Below the pieces are notes generated by a model. It was not told where the DNA came from. It did no database searches and saw nothing but the letters and a program-made list of their open reading frames with translations. The position numbers and the translations under genes were made by a program. Below are positions 27,804 through 36,692 of a stretch of 64,000 nucleotides of DNA, one piece after another. Origin of the DNA: Lachnoclostridium sp. GTDB lineage: Bacteria; Bacillota; Clostridia; Lachnospirales; Lachnospiraceae. Numbering within the stretch: the first letter of the stretch is position 1; each line of letters starts with the position of its first letter. Where the stretch lies: positions 1 to 64,000 of the forward strand of contig JAMPEY010000018.1 of assembly GCA_023664665.1 (NCBI GenBank). The letters are read 5' to 3'.

Positions 27804-30800
27804 TTACTGTCCTTCTACAAGAGTATAATAAGCAGGCTCTGTTATGTTCTCCGTTTCGGTATTGACATAAATTCCGAATGTCACGCTTTTACCCGGTTCA
27901 ATATCACCATTATACCCTGCATTTTGAATGGTATAAACTCCATCTTTATAAGAAACAATTCTTCCGTTCCATATATTCTCAATTTCATACGGCAAATCAA
28001 ACGCAACTACCCAATTATGAATTGCTTCCTCCGTTGTATTTGTTAAAGCAATCTCACCGTTAAAACCTGTATTCCAATGGGCTGTCACTTTAAATGTGCC
28101 TGAAATATTTCCTCTCCGGCCGTCCTCCGTATCCTTATCTCCACCTTCATTCGGAGTTTCTTCCGGTTTTTTCTCAGGGTCTTCTTCGGGGTTCGGTTCC
28201 GGTGTCTGCGAACTTTCCTTAAATACTGCTGTCAGCTCAATCTCTTTTGAAACGCGGAATCTGTATTCCTCTTCTACGGAAACTAAATTCTCGCCTTCAT
28301 ACCATCCTGCAAATTCGTATCCGTCATAAGCGGTTGCCGTTACCTTTGCAAAAGTTCCATATTGACACATTCCCGACCCCAATACTATTCCTCTTTCCTC
28401 ATTATCCGCAGCGGCGCTCACAACATAATAAGCATTGAATACCTCTTCACCGGTTAATTCTTCGCTCACCAAAATCGGATCTGCACCTAAAAATAATGTA
28501 TAATCCGTTTCTGCTGCCGTTCCTGTCACACTTTCCATATCTTCTTCACTGTAACTCGGAAGATATGCCGTATACTCTTGTCCCTCTGTAATCTCAATAT
28601 CGTTAAAAAGAACCATATGGTTGGCTTCCCCTGCGTACGGATCATATTCCTGAACCGCATAATTCATTACTCCGTCTCCTGTGGCAGTCAATTTTAGTAC
28701 ATAATTGTAATGTACCGGTAAATAAACCAGCTTTTCACCATTACTATTGAGAGCCACCACCACCTGACCATCCGGCTGCGGTGTATCGTCAAGGATTGAA
28801 GCCAGAAGATTTCCCTCTTTGTCATATACCGCTACATCCACCGGACAGTTTACCCTGATAATGCGGTATTTTCCTGTGGAAAAGCTTGGTCTGGCAAGAG
28901 GTGTATAGTTACTGTCCATGGACTGCATCCATGCCAGACATAATTCCGGCTCATGTGCCTGTCCGATGCCCGAAATATTATATACCAAAGTTATTGCTAG
29001 ATTCGTTTTATTCCCCGCAACCTCAACTATTAAATCTAATATTGCTGTAACAGATGCGTCAAAATCGTTTTGAGAATAATTGGTAATTTCCGCCTCATCA
29101 AGACATTCCTTTAAATATTGAGCAATCTTCTTATAAGCGGCATCCTTATCACACATATTGCTCACATATTCCCAAATTATCCATCCCCAATTATTATGGA
29201 ATTTTTCTTCTATAGCTTTAAGCAATTTCTCTGTTTTTGCCGGATCCGTACCGAAATAAATACCACAGGCATCACGGATTCCGCTTTGATAGTTAGCAAC
29301 ATAATTTCCCCTGCTTTTAAAATATTGTTTTGCCAGAAGTGTAACATAGCCCTGTAAGAATATGTGCTGTGATTGAATATTTTCGACATCCTCTGATATG
29401 CATATATTATACACTCTATTTCCAATTGCTACTCCGGGCAACTGAATCTTCTGAATTTCCACTTTCTTCATTTGAAAATCATCCACTTCATATCCTTTAT
29501 ATCCTCCCATTTGCTGATAATTTTTTAACATAACAGCCTTGCTTGTTTTGTAAGAATCTTCCCCGTCTATCTCAGGTGCAGGAATAAAGCGATCCTTTCC
29601 ATAACGATCAAAGCCCCAATCTTCTGGCGCAACTTTCGGCACAGGGTCGTTTAGATTAACAATATTAAAAATATTACTATATTTTTCAGTCCTTGCTTCC
29701 GAATCCACTGTGCCCGCCGGGGTTTCAAATGTGTAGGCAAACATATCCTTTAATTCCAGATTGCATCCATCCAAATCAACCGTTCCTTTATCAATCGCTC
29801 CCGCAACCAGATTGGCAGTTGTCGCGGCACGGCTATATCCCGTAATCCACAATTTAATATCACCCTGAATCCCCTGTTCCGCAATGTACTTCTTCAAAAA
29901 GGCAATGACCGTATCTCTTGCCTCGGAAAAGCCTTGATGGTCTCCACTTTCGCCAATTGTAAAATTGCTTGCCCATTCCCGCTCATATCCGCCGCCGCGG
30001 ATGGCAAGCGCAATCAGGGTATACTCCCTGCCGTCAAAGTTAACCGATTTATGGGCAGCGACTGCACCGACAGAGTCTTTTGTGGGCTTGCCCAGAATTC
30101 CTTCTTCTGCAAAATCTGCGTAATTATGGTCAAATCCAATAAATCCCATTTCATTTAATAAAGCTTCCGCATTTTTCATTTTCCTTGTGTAATCAGGCTC
30201 ATCCGCACTGTTCCATGATGACAAATCCAGACAAAGGGACATGGTTGCCAAATGCTGGTTATATGTATAGGAAGATTCTTTAAAATAATTATCATCATAA
30301 TAATATCTGGCAGTGTAATCTTTACTTTTGCCCGGATAAGAGAATTCCCCCGTGCACCTTATGATACTATCCGCCACTTGTCCAAAAACAAACTCAAGCT
30401 CCTCCGGGTCTTTTATATCATAAAAATGATTTTTGGAAGATGCCAGATCGCATGTCAGCAGCTTGAAAAACTTAGCAACATTGCGCCCCGCTTCCGGCAT
30501 ATCTTCCAATACCTGAAACAGTCCTATGGAATATACGGTACATTTTTCTTTTAATTTTTCTGCTGCTTCGTATGCTGCATTCGCATAGGCATACAGATGA
30601 ATCCCCGACCCGTTGTCCAACCAGTTGCTTCCGACGGTTGACGCATTATAATGACCTGTATAATTGTATTCCCCCGCACCTACCATGCCGGTGGTAAACA
30701 AAACCACATTTTTTATGGCATCCTGAGGCACATCGTCCAATAATTGTTCCGCCGCCGTAAGGGCTCGGTGAATATCATGATCTCCGTATGCCTTCAAAGA

Positions 30801-31304
30801 ATCAACCGCTCGCAATAATGTGCTTTTATCCTTTGTAAATTGGGATACGACTTGGGATGTACCGGTATTGAAGGAAACAATGGCCACATAATTAACACCG
30901 GATTCTCCGCTAAGGTCTTCTATGAATTTTTTGGATGCTTTCTGTACATAAGGAAGGGGCGCCTCCGCCCTGTAAATAGTGGCATCCTCCGGGCCAAACT
31001 CTACCGCCGACGAAGTATCCAGCACAAGTACCGTATATCGTTTCTTGGATGTTCCACTGTTTGCCGGAGAAAGGCTGAATGCCGCCGGCTGCGCCTCTTC
31101 ACCTTCTATATACACTTCCGAACCGTTCTGCGGGATTTCTATCTCGCTTTCCTCGGGTACGGTTTCGTCCCCTTCAACGATTTCCACCACAGTCATTATT
31201 TCTTCTGTGCTCGCTTGCAGTTCTGCAGCGTACACATTTGTGTTTGCTGCCATTCCGATGCTCATACCTAATATGAGTATCATACTTAGTATTTTTTTGT
31301 ACAT
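27804..31304 (-). CDS. Large secreted protein: VWA-like, lipase-like, InlB-type repeat and CBM2-like domains
   Basis: 1166 aa from the ATG at 31304 (MYKKILSMILILGMSIGMAA), which has GGGGAGG upstream and a signal peptide. About 90-300 resembles a von Willebrand A domain (VLVLDTSSAVEF); the metal site DxSxS is incomplete (Asp96, last Ser is Ala). About 380-620 is an alpha/beta-hydrolase of the lipase class with the nucleophile elbow GYSRA (Ser491). Near 970-1040 is an InlB/Listeria-Bacteroides-type repeat (YDGYEFAGWYEGENLV ... ELTAVF), then a Pro/Glu-rich linker and a C-terminal module like CBM2 (WNTGFNGEIALTN, IWNGRIVSY, YNGDIEPG). No sorting signal. Probably a secreted esterase that binds polysaccharide; downstream of the DUF6273 gene by 56 bp. 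Confidence 0.75.
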   Translation of the reverse strand: MYKKILSMILILGMSIGMAANTNVYAAELQASTEEIMTVVEIVEGDETVPEESEIEIPQNGSEVYIEGEEAQPAAFSLSPANSGTSKKRYTVLVLDTSSAVEFGPEDATIYRAEAPLPYVQKASKKFIEDLSGESGVNYVAIVSFNTGTSQVVSQFTKDKSTLLRAVDSLKAYGDHDIHRALTAAEQLLDDVPQDAIKNVVLFTTGMVGAGEYNYTGHYNASTVGSNWLDNGSGIHLYAYANAAYEAAEKLKEKCTVYSIGLFQVLEDMPEAGRNVAKFFKLLTCDLASSKNHFYDIKDPEELEFVFGQVADSIIRCTGEFSYPGKSKDYTARYYYDDNYFKESSYTYNQHLATMSLCLDLSSWNSADEPDYTRKMKNAEALLNEMGFIGFDHNYADFAEEGILGKPTKDSVGAVAAHKSVNFDGREYTLIALAIRGGGYEREWASNFTIGESGDHQGFSEARDTVIAFLKKYIAEQGIQGDIKLWITGYSRAATTANLVAGAIDKGTVDLDGCNLELKDMFAYTFETPAGTVDSEARTEKYSNIFNIVNLNDPVPKVAPEDWGFDRYGKDRFIPAPEIDGEDSYKTSKAVMLKNYQQMGGYKGYEVDDFQMKKVEIQKIQLPGVAIGNRVYNICISEDVENIQSQHIFLQGYVTLLAKQYFKSRGNYVANYQSGIRDACGIYFGTDPAKTEKLLKAIEEKFHNNWGWIIWEYVSNMCDKDAAYKKIAQYLKECLDEAEITNYSQNDFDASVTAILDLIVEVAGNKTNLAITLVYNISGIGQAHEPELCLAWMQSMDSNYTPLARPSFSTGKYRIIRVNCPVDVAVYDKEGNLLASILDDTPQPDGQVVVALNSNGEKLVYLPVHYNYVLKLTATGDGVMNYAVQEYDPYAGEANHMVLFNDIEITEGQEYTAYLPSYSEEDMESVTGTAAETDYTLFLGADPILVSEELTGEEVFNAYYVVSAAADNEERGIVLGSGMCQYGTFAKVTATAYDGYEFAGWYEGENLVSVEEEYRFRVSKEIELTAVFKESSQTPEPNPEEDPEKKPEETPNEGGDKDTEDGRRGNISGTFKVTAHWNTGFNGEIALTNTTEEAIHNWVVAFDLPYEIENIWNGRIVSYKDGVYTIQNAGYNGDIEPGKSVTFGIYVNTETENITEPAYYTLVEGQ

Positions 31305-31360
31305 GTTTTTCCTCCCCTTGTACACATTTTTATCTTTCTATAAAATATAAAGCGACTGAC

Positions 31361-32203
31361 TTACTCACCTCCCAGCTCGAGGATATATACACTTTTTCCC
31401 TCGATAATTTCGCCGCTCTTTTTCACTGCTGTATCTTTCTCCATGCAGAATACCGGACGCACACCAATGCGACCATCCGGAGTAGCACTACCAAGTCCTC
31501 CAACACCAATCACTGTCACCTGATAAGTTTCCCACAAATGTGGCGTCCTCGTCCAATAGGGCCATGCCTCTCCATTGACCTTGCGCGCTATTTTCACAGA
31601 ATATAATTTGTTTTTGAAATATTGTAATGGTTTACCTTCTTTTGCCGCAGTAAAACCAACATTGTCTACTATGCCTAATTCCACGGTTGACAGCAGAAAT
31701 ACCTTCCGTTTAATCATGTGTGTAACCTCCGCCCAAGTCTCCATCTGTAAACTTGCCTTGTCCGTAACTTCAATGGTAGTATCCATAATAGATGCCTGCA
31801 TATCCGTACTAAATCTTTTCAGAAAGTCCGTGTTAAGGTATTCATCAATGCTGCTTTTTTCATAACAAGAATCATATTCATCACAGGGCCATCCCCCACT
31901 GAGCGCAGAGCCTTCGGGCGACGGGTATCTTGAGGGTTTATACTGCATTTCTTCCGGCAGGAGATGCTCCCGGAGCAGCAGAACTTTTCCGTCATAATCC
32001 GCAGTGAGCACCAGATAGGGGACATATTCTTCATTTTCCTTGATATAGACAGTGTAGTCCCTCCATGAACTGTCATAGGCAATCTTTTCCAGGGTCAGAT
32101 TTTGCTCCGCCCTGTACAGACAGAACGCCAGAAGAATCCCCGACAGTGTTATGGCAATGGCGATAGCCGAGATTCCTATTAAAAACCATTTCCTGCTTTT
32201 CAT
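31361..32203 (-). CDS. Membrane-anchored DUF6273-like protein
   Basis: 280 aa from the ATG at 32203 (MKSRKWFLIG), chosen because GGGAGG lies seven bases upstream; an upstream TTG extends the frame by seven codons. One membrane helix (about 6-30) puts the rest outside. The C-terminal half (WPYWTRTPHLWETYQV ... GRIGVRPVFCM) is the pattern of DUF6273, found in surface proteins of gut Clostridia with C-type-lectin-like folds. Function unknown. On the same strand as, and 56 bp before, the large secreted protein, so they may be one transcript. Confidence 0.65.
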   Translation of the reverse strand: MKSRKWFLIGISAIAIAITLSGILLAFCLYRAEQNLTLEKIAYDSSWRDYTVYIKENEEYVPYLVLTADYDGKVLLLREHLLPEEMQYKPSRYPSPEGSALSGGWPCDEYDSCYEKSSIDEYLNTDFLKRFSTDMQASIMDTTIEVTDKASLQMETWAEVTHMIKRKVFLLSTVELGIVDNVGFTAAKEGKPLQYFKNKLYSVKIARKVNGEAWPYWTRTPHLWETYQVTVIGVGGLGSATPDGRIGVRPVFCMEKDTAVKKSGEIIEGKSVYILELGGE

Positions 32204-32252
32204 ATCCATGCCTCCCTCAACCAAAAGTTTTTATTTTCCGGCATTTTCCCGC

Positions 32253-32291
32253 AAAAAAGGCTGCACAAACCACGCCAAAGTTTGTGCAGCC
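32253..32291 (-). terminator. Terminator of the DUF1858 gene
   Basis: On the minus strand GGCTGCACAAAC (32291-32280) and GTTTGTGCAGCC (32270-32259) form a perfect 12-bp stem with a 9-nt loop, followed by six T (32258-32253). Confidence 0.93.
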
Positions 32292-32308
32292 GAACCGTCA
32301 CGGCTCAC

Positions 32309-32500
32309 CTATACCGCCTGGATTGCCTTCATCAAATCATCAATATTGATTCCGTGAACCATTGCCGCTTCTTCGAGGGATTCCGCCTGTGAAGCGGGAC
32401 AGCCGAGGCAGTGCATTCCCGCATCCAGCAAAACCGGAACCACATCGGGCTTTGCCTCTAAAATCTCGCCTATTGTCATGTCTTTTGTTATTTCGCTCAT
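32309..32500 (-). CDS. DUF1858 redox-disulfide-type small protein
   Basis: 63 aa from the ATG at 32500 ([20 protein letters not shown]); GGAGG is six bases upstream, better placed than for the ATG two codons earlier. The [20 protein letters not shown] segment is the signature of DUF1858 (hybrid-cluster-protein-associated domain), whose CxxC pair is thought to be redox-active or to bind metal. It has its own promoter and terminator and is divergent from the split pyruvate formate-lyase genes, so an oxygen- or redox-related role in that locus is possible but unproven. Confidence 0.85.
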   Translation of the reverse strand: MSEITKDMTIGEILEAKPDVVPVLLDAGMHCLGCPASQAESLEEAAMVHGINIDDLMKAIQAV

Positions 32501-32586
32501 AATCATCCTCCATTCTTATATCACATTGTCCGTTTTTACAACAACCGATTTGACCGCCCCCGCATTTGCCGTGAACGACCTTTTTC

Positions 32587-32615
32587 AGTATAATACTTTC
32601 CCCATTATCTGGCAA
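32587..32615 (-). promoter_or_regulatory. DUF1858 promoter
   Basis: On the minus strand TTGCCA (32615-32610) and TATACT (32592-32587), 17-bp spacer. Confidence 0.65.
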
Positions 32616-32814
32616 GTCATTCTTATACTCATAAGCACAATTATATGTCGATTTCAATATTTTCTACTGCGTGTTTACCCGTTATACAATCTATGCTGTG
32701 GAAAATATTTCCGTCAACAAATATAAATATTAAATATCTCTAAAATTTTTCAAACAACTTATAAATTGGGCAGAAAATAGTATAATTTGTTTGTAAAAAA
32801 GTACACTCATGACC

Positions 32815-32843
32815 TTGACTCCGAAATCACTTTTTCATATAAT
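32815..32843 (+). promoter_or_regulatory. Promoter of the split pyruvate formate-lyase operon
   Basis: TTGACT (32815-32820) and TATAAT (32838-32843) with a 17-bp spacer, giving a leader of about 55 nt before the ATG at 32906. Confidence 0.8.
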
Positions 32844-32905
32844 TGATTTAAGGATTAGGGTTACAAATTTCTACTAATTCAAATTTTGATAGGAGGCTAT
32901 TTCAA

Positions 32906-34945
32906 ATGAGACCAGAATGGAAAGATTTCGTAGGCGGCAAATGGGACAAAGAAATCAATGTCCGCGACTTCATCCAGAGGAACTATCACCCTTATGACGG
33001 CGATGAGAGCTTCTTGGCTGAAGCAACACAGAACACAAAGGATTTGTGGGCACAGGTGTTGGATTTACAGAAGAAGGAGAGAGAAGCAGGCGGTGTTCTC
33101 GATATGGATACCAAGGTTGTTTCTACCATTACTTCCCATGGCCCCGGTTATTTGGACAAGAGCAAGGAGACCATTGTAGGCTTCCAGACAGATGCTCCTT
33201 TCAAGCGTTCCCTGCAGCCTTATGGCGGTATCCGCATGGCTGAGAAGGCTTGCGCAGACAACGGTTATGAAGTTGACCCCGAGATCAGCGAGTTCTTCAC
33301 CACTCACAGAAAAACACACAATGCAGGCTGCTTCGATGCTTACAATGCAGAGATGAGAGCATGCCGTTCCTCCCATATTATCACAGGTCTTCCTGATGCT
33401 TATGGCCGTGGACGTATCATCGGCGACTACAGACGTGTTGCTCTGTACGGTATTGACAGATTGATTGAAGATAAGCAGGCTCAGAAAGATTCTACCGGAC
33501 GCGTAATGACAGATGATGTCATCCGTCTGCGCGAGGAAATTTCAGAGCAGATGATTGCCCTGAAGATGATGAAAGAGATGGCTGCTTCTTATGGCTGCGA
33601 CATTTCCAAGCCCGCTGCCAATGTAAAAGAGGCTATCCAGTGGACCTATTTCGGATATCTTTGTTCCGTAAAGGAGCAGAACGGTGCCGCAATGTCCCTT
33701 GGCCGTACCTCTACCTTTATTGACTGCTATGCGGAGAGAGACCTTGCAAACGGCACCTTCACCGAGGAGCAGATTCAGGAGTTCGTTGACCACTTTATCA
33801 TGAAACTGCGCTGCGTAAAATTTGCCCGCACTCCCGAGTACAACCAGATTTTCGCAGGCGATCCCGTTTGGGTAACAGAGTCCCTTGGCGGTGTCGGCGT
33901 TGACGGTCGTCCCATGGTTACAAAGACCAGCTTCCGTTATCTGCACACCCTGACCAACTTAGGACCTTCTCCCGAGCCCAACCTTACCGTTCTCTGGTCT
34001 ACCAGACTTCCCGAGAATTGGAAGAAATACTGCGCAAAGATGTCTATCCAGACCTCTTCCATCCAGTATGAGAACGATGACCTGATGAGAGTTGTTCACG
34101 GTGATGACTATGGTATCGCTTGCTGCGTATCCTCCATGGTTATCGGTAAAGAGATGCAGTTCTTCGGTGCCCGTGCTAATGTTGCTAAGTGCCTGCTGTA
34201 TGCTTTGAACGGCGGTATTGACGAAGTTACCAAGAAACAGGTTGGACCTAAGTATCGTCCTGTTGCCGGTGATGTGCTTGATTATGATGATGTAATGAGC
34301 AAATTTATGGATATGCTTGAGTGGCAGGCAGATGTTTATGTAAACACCCTGAACATCATCCACTATATGCATGACAAATACTGCTATGAGAGAGCAGAGA
34401 TGGCTCTTCATGACAGAGATGTTAAGCGTTACTTTGCAACCGGTGTTGCAGGCCTGTCCATCGTAGCAGACTCCCTGTCCGCTATCAAGTATGCAAAGGT
34501 TGAAGTAATCCGTGATGAAGACGGCATAATCGTCGACTTCAAGACCACAGGCGACTTCCCTAAGTATGGTAACGATGATGACCGTGTTGACGAAATCGCA
34601 CAGGAAGTTGTCCACAAGTTCATGACTGCGGTAAGAAGACACCATACCTACAGAAACGGTATCCCTACCACTTCCATCCTTACCATTACCTCTAATGTAA
34701 CCTATGGTAAGGCTACAGGCAATACTCCTGACGGACGTAAGAAAGGTCAGCCTTTCGCTCCCGGTGCTAACCCTATGCACGGTCGTGACACTCATGGTGC
34801 AGTGGCTTCCCTGTCATCCGTATCCAAGCTTCCTTTCAATGATGCACAGGATGGTATCTCCAATACCTTCACCATCATTCCCGGCGCTCTGGGCAAGGAA
34901 GATAAGGTGTTCGCCGGTGATATCGAACTTGACTTGAACAAATAA
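32906..34945 (+). CDS. pflB: Pyruvate formate-lyase catalytic body lacking the glycyl-radical domain
   Basis: 679 aa; AGGAGG upstream. Converts pyruvate and CoA to acetyl-CoA and formate. It contains the family core, with the catalytic pair Cys406-Cys407 in [20 protein letters not shown] and the late segment [18 protein letters not shown]. The protein stops after [13 protein letters not shown], exactly where E. coli PFL continues into the glycyl-radical loop; the missing part is encoded at 35208-35453 as a separate gene. 679 + 81 residues equals the ~760 of the intact enzyme. Two stops, a 66-aa gene and two ribosome binding sites separate the parts, so a single frameshift cannot explain it. 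The two chains must assemble for activity. Confidence 0.93.
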   Translation: MRPEWKDFVGGKWDKEINVRDFIQRNYHPYDGDESFLAEATQNTKDLWAQVLDLQKKEREAGGVLDMDTKVVSTITSHGPGYLDKSKETIVGFQTDAPFKRSLQPYGGIRMAEKACADNGYEVDPEISEFFTTHRKTHNAGCFDAYNAEMRACRSSHIITGLPDAYGRGRIIGDYRRVALYGIDRLIEDKQAQKDSTGRVMTDDVIRLREEISEQMIALKMMKEMAASYGCDISKPAANVKEAIQWTYFGYLCSVKEQNGAAMSLGRTSTFIDCYAERDLANGTFTEEQIQEFVDHFIMKLRCVKFARTPEYNQIFAGDPVWVTESLGGVGVDGRPMVTKTSFRYLHTLTNLGPSPEPNLTVLWSTRLPENWKKYCAKMSIQTSSIQYENDDLMRVVHGDDYGIACCVSSMVIGKEMQFFGARANVAKCLLYALNGGIDEVTKKQVGPKYRPVAGDVLDYDDVMSKFMDMLEWQADVYVNTLNIIHYMHDKYCYERAEMALHDRDVKRYFATGVAGLSIVADSLSAIKYAKVEVIRDEDGIIVDFKTTGDFPKYGNDDDRVDEIAQEVVHKFMTAVRRHHTYRNGIPTTSILTITSNVTYGKATGNTPDGRKKGQPFAPGANPMHGRDTHGAVASLSSVSKLPFNDAQDGISNTFTIIPGALGKEDKVFAGDIELDLNK

Positions 34946-34974
34946 TTAATTACAACAACTTTTAAGGAGACACT

Positions 34975-35175
34975 ATGGACGAAAAAAATATGATTGATGA
35001 CCTTGTGAAAATGCTGGATTCCGGCATGATGAACGGTGTCGGGCATGTAAATGTAGATACCGATGCGGGCAAACAGTCAAAAGACGTTCAGACAATGGGC
35101 TGTACGGATTGTTCCAGAACACCGTTAGCCTGCAGTGTACCCACACTTCACCAGGGATTGGATGATTACCAATAA
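34975..35175 (+). CDS. 66-aa Cys-containing protein resembling the start of the glycyl-radical domain
   Basis: AAGGAGA precedes the ATG. Residues 6-28 ([20 protein letters not shown] then NVD) align with residues 8-30 of the next gene ([20 protein letters not shown] then NVN): Leu-Val, Leu-Asp, Gly, His and Asn-Val are shared (8 of 23). After that it diverges into a tail with Cys43, Cys46 and Cys53 ([13 protein letters not shown]), with no radical glycine. It looks like a truncated, repurposed copy of the radical domain's docking segment. It might occupy the radical-domain site on PflB, bind iron, or act in assembly; none is shown by the sequence. Confidence 0.75.
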   Translation: MDEKNMIDDLVKMLDSGMMNGVGHVNVDTDAGKQSKDVQTMGCTDCSRTPLACSVPTLHQGLDDYQ

Positions 35176-35207
35176 TCCCACAGAATGAATTAAGGAGGAA
35201 TCATACT

Positions 35208-35453
35208 ATGGCAGCAGCAAGTGCAGCACAGGTTAATAACCTGGTATCTTTATTAGATGGTTACGCAACAAAGGGCGGACATCATCTGAATGTAAATGTA
35301 TTAAACAGAGACACCTTATTAGATGCCCAGAAGCATCCCGAGAATTATCCCCAGCTTACCATCCGCGTATCCGGCTATGCAGTAAACTTCATTAAGTTGA
35401 CTCCGGAACAGCAGGCTGATGTAATTTCTCGTACTTTCCATGAGAGTGTTTAA
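35208..35453 (+). CDS. Stand-alone glycyl-radical domain of pyruvate formate-lyase (GrcA-like)
   Basis: 81 aa; AAGGAGG upstream. It matches the C-terminal ~65 residues of PFL and the E. coli spare-part protein YfiD/Grc[35 protein letters not shown] and the end [10 protein letters not shown]. Gly56 in RVSGYA is the radical site, to be activated by PflA. Because the pflB body in this operon lacks this domain, this protein is expected to be an obligatory subunit, not just a repair part. A terminator follows. Confidence 0.92.
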   Translation: MAAASAAQVNNLVSLLDGYATKGGHHLNVNVLNRDTLLDAQKHPENYPQLTIRVSGYAVNFIKLTPEQQADVISRTFHESV

Positions 35454-35483
35454 GTAATATCCAAGTTTTTACAGTCCTGAAAG

Positions 35484-35515
35484 AAAAACCGAGAGAATAA
35501 TTTCTCTCGGTTTTT
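35484..35515 (+). terminator. Terminator after the glycyl-radical domain gene
   Basis: AAAAACCGAGAGA (35484-35496) and TCTCTCGGTTTTT (35503-35515) form a 13-bp stem with a 6-nt loop, ending in a T run. Confidence 0.93.
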
Positions 35516-35579
35516 TCAAAACTAAAAGTAAGCGTATTGAAAAAGTTAATTAAGAATGTTGTAGAAAGGAAAAAACCTC

Positions 35580-36350
35580 ATGAAAGGCAGAATTCATTCC
35601 TTGGAAAGCTTTGGCACAGTGGACGGTCCCGGTGTGCGTTTTGTGGTCTTTGTACAGGGCTGTCCCATGAGATGCGCCTATTGCCACAATCCCGATACCT
35701 GGGAAATGAACGGCGGCACTCTGATGGAGCCGGAAGAAATTATCGAGCAGTATGAACGCAATTTAAGTTTTTATAAGGGGGGCGGTCTCACTGTCACCGG
35801 CGGCGAACCCCTGATGCAGATGGATTTTCTGATTGACCTGTTTACCCTTGCCAAACAGAAAAATATCCACACCTGTATCGACAGCTCAGGCATAGCTTTT
35901 AACCCCGACAATGCCCCTTTTATGGAGAAAATGGATAAACTCATGACTCTGACCGATTTGGTCATGTTAGACATCAAACACATTGACCCACAAAAGCATA
36001 AAGAGCTGACTTCGCAGCCCAACACCAATATTTTAAAATTTGCCGCTTATCTGGATGAAAAGCATATTGACATGTGGATTCGCCATGTGGTAGTGCCCGG
36101 CATTACCGATGACGACAAATATTTATTTGAATTGGGGTATTTTATCGGGCAGTTTAAAAATTTGAAGGTATTGGATGCCCTTCCCTACCACACTATGGGC
36201 AAAGTAAAATATGAAAAGCTGGGAATGAAATACAAATTGGAAGGCGTGGAAGCCATGAATCAGGATGTTCTGGTTCAGAAAAAACAGGTTATTCTGGACG
36301 GCATCAAAAAAAGACGGGCGGAGGCTTCCCAATCCCGGAATGACAATTGA
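35580..36350 (+). CDS. pflA: Pyruvate formate-lyase activating enzyme (radical SAM)
   Basis: 256 aa. Uses S-adenosylmethionine and a [4Fe-4S] cluster to abstract hydrogen from the PFL glycine. The cluster motif CPMRCAYC is in GCPMRCAYCHNPDTW (about residues 28-42), preceded by ESFGTVDGPGVRFVVF; the SAM-binding GGEP is in VTGGEPLMQ. AAAGGA lies 9 bases before the ATG. It follows the split pfl genes after a terminator, so it may be read by read-through or its own promoter, and precedes a ferredoxin that could donate the electron. Confidence 0.95.
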   Translation: MKGRIHSLESFGTVDGPGVRFVVFVQGCPMRCAYCHNPDTWEMNGGTLMEPEEIIEQYERNLSFYKGGGLTVTGGEPLMQMDFLIDLFTLAKQKNIHTCIDSSGIAFNPDNAPFMEKMDKLMTLTDLVMLDIKHIDPQKHKELTSQPNTNILKFAAYLDEKHIDMWIRHVVVPGITDDDKYLFELGYFIGQFKNLKVLDALPYHTMGKVKYEKLGMKYKLEGVEAMNQDVLVQKKQVILDGIKKRRAEASQSRNDN

Positions 36351-36470
36351 TTTTTTAGCTATTTTTTATGAATTTAGGCTTGTATTCAGCGCCTATTTAT
36401 ATTACAATAGGATAAAACTATTGGCAAATATGTGTCGCGCCTGATACATATTTTTAAGGAGGTTTGAATT

Positions 36471-36641
36471 ATGGCTTATGAAATTGGTGATCCTTGTGTA
36501 GCCTGCGGTGCTTGCGAAGCGCAGTGTCCTGTAGGCGCTATCAGCATGGGTGACGGCAAATTTGAGATTGATCCCGACAAGTGCATCGACTGCGGCTCCT
36601 GCGCAGGTCAGTGCCCTGTAGGCGCTATCTCTGAAGCGTAG
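36471..36641 (+). CDS. 2[4Fe-4S] ferredoxin
   Basis: 56 aa, AAGGAGG upstream. Two cluster motifs, CVACGACEAQCP and CIDCGSCAGQCP, in a tandem-repeat fold (each followed by VGAIS), typical of clostridial ferredoxins. Low-potential electron carrier; its place after pflA suggests electron supply to the activase, among other roles. Ended by a strong terminator. Confidence 0.95.
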   Translation: MAYEIGDPCVACGACEAQCPVGAISMGDGKFEIDPDKCIDCGSCAGQCPVGAISEA

Positions 36642-36659
36642 TTGCTCCCAATGATGAGA

Positions 36660-36692
36660 AAGGCATTTCAAAATAAGAAATGCCTTTTTTTC
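36660..36692 (+). terminator. Ferredoxin terminator
   Basis: GGCATTTC (36662-36669) and GAAATGCC (36677-36684) with flanking A/T pairs, followed by eight T (36685-36692). It overlaps the last codon of the convergent MerR gene. Confidence 0.9.

Larger units (their letters stand above)
32507..32905. other. Divergent regulatory interval between DUF1858 and the pfl operon
   Basis: No gene. It holds the DUF1858 promoter (minus), the pfl promoter (plus) and an A/T-rich stretch between them (about 32700-32800). A frame on the minus strand with Cys-Gly runs is discussed among rejected items. Confidence 0.6.

Noticed and set aside
32340..32657. A 105-aa minus-strand frame with Cys/Gly runs upstream of and overlapping DUF1858
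   Set aside because: It overlaps the DUF1858 gene in another frame, begins upstream of that gene's promoter and has no ribosome binding site.
33959..34795. 278-aa minus-strand frame inside pflB
   Set aside because: Antisense shadow of a strongly conserved gene; no ribosome binding site.
32906..35453. The split pflB as a frameshift or assembly error
   Set aside because: Two complete small genes with their own ribosome binding sites follow the stop, and the intervening 262 bp is not missing PFL sequence. One indel cannot produce this.
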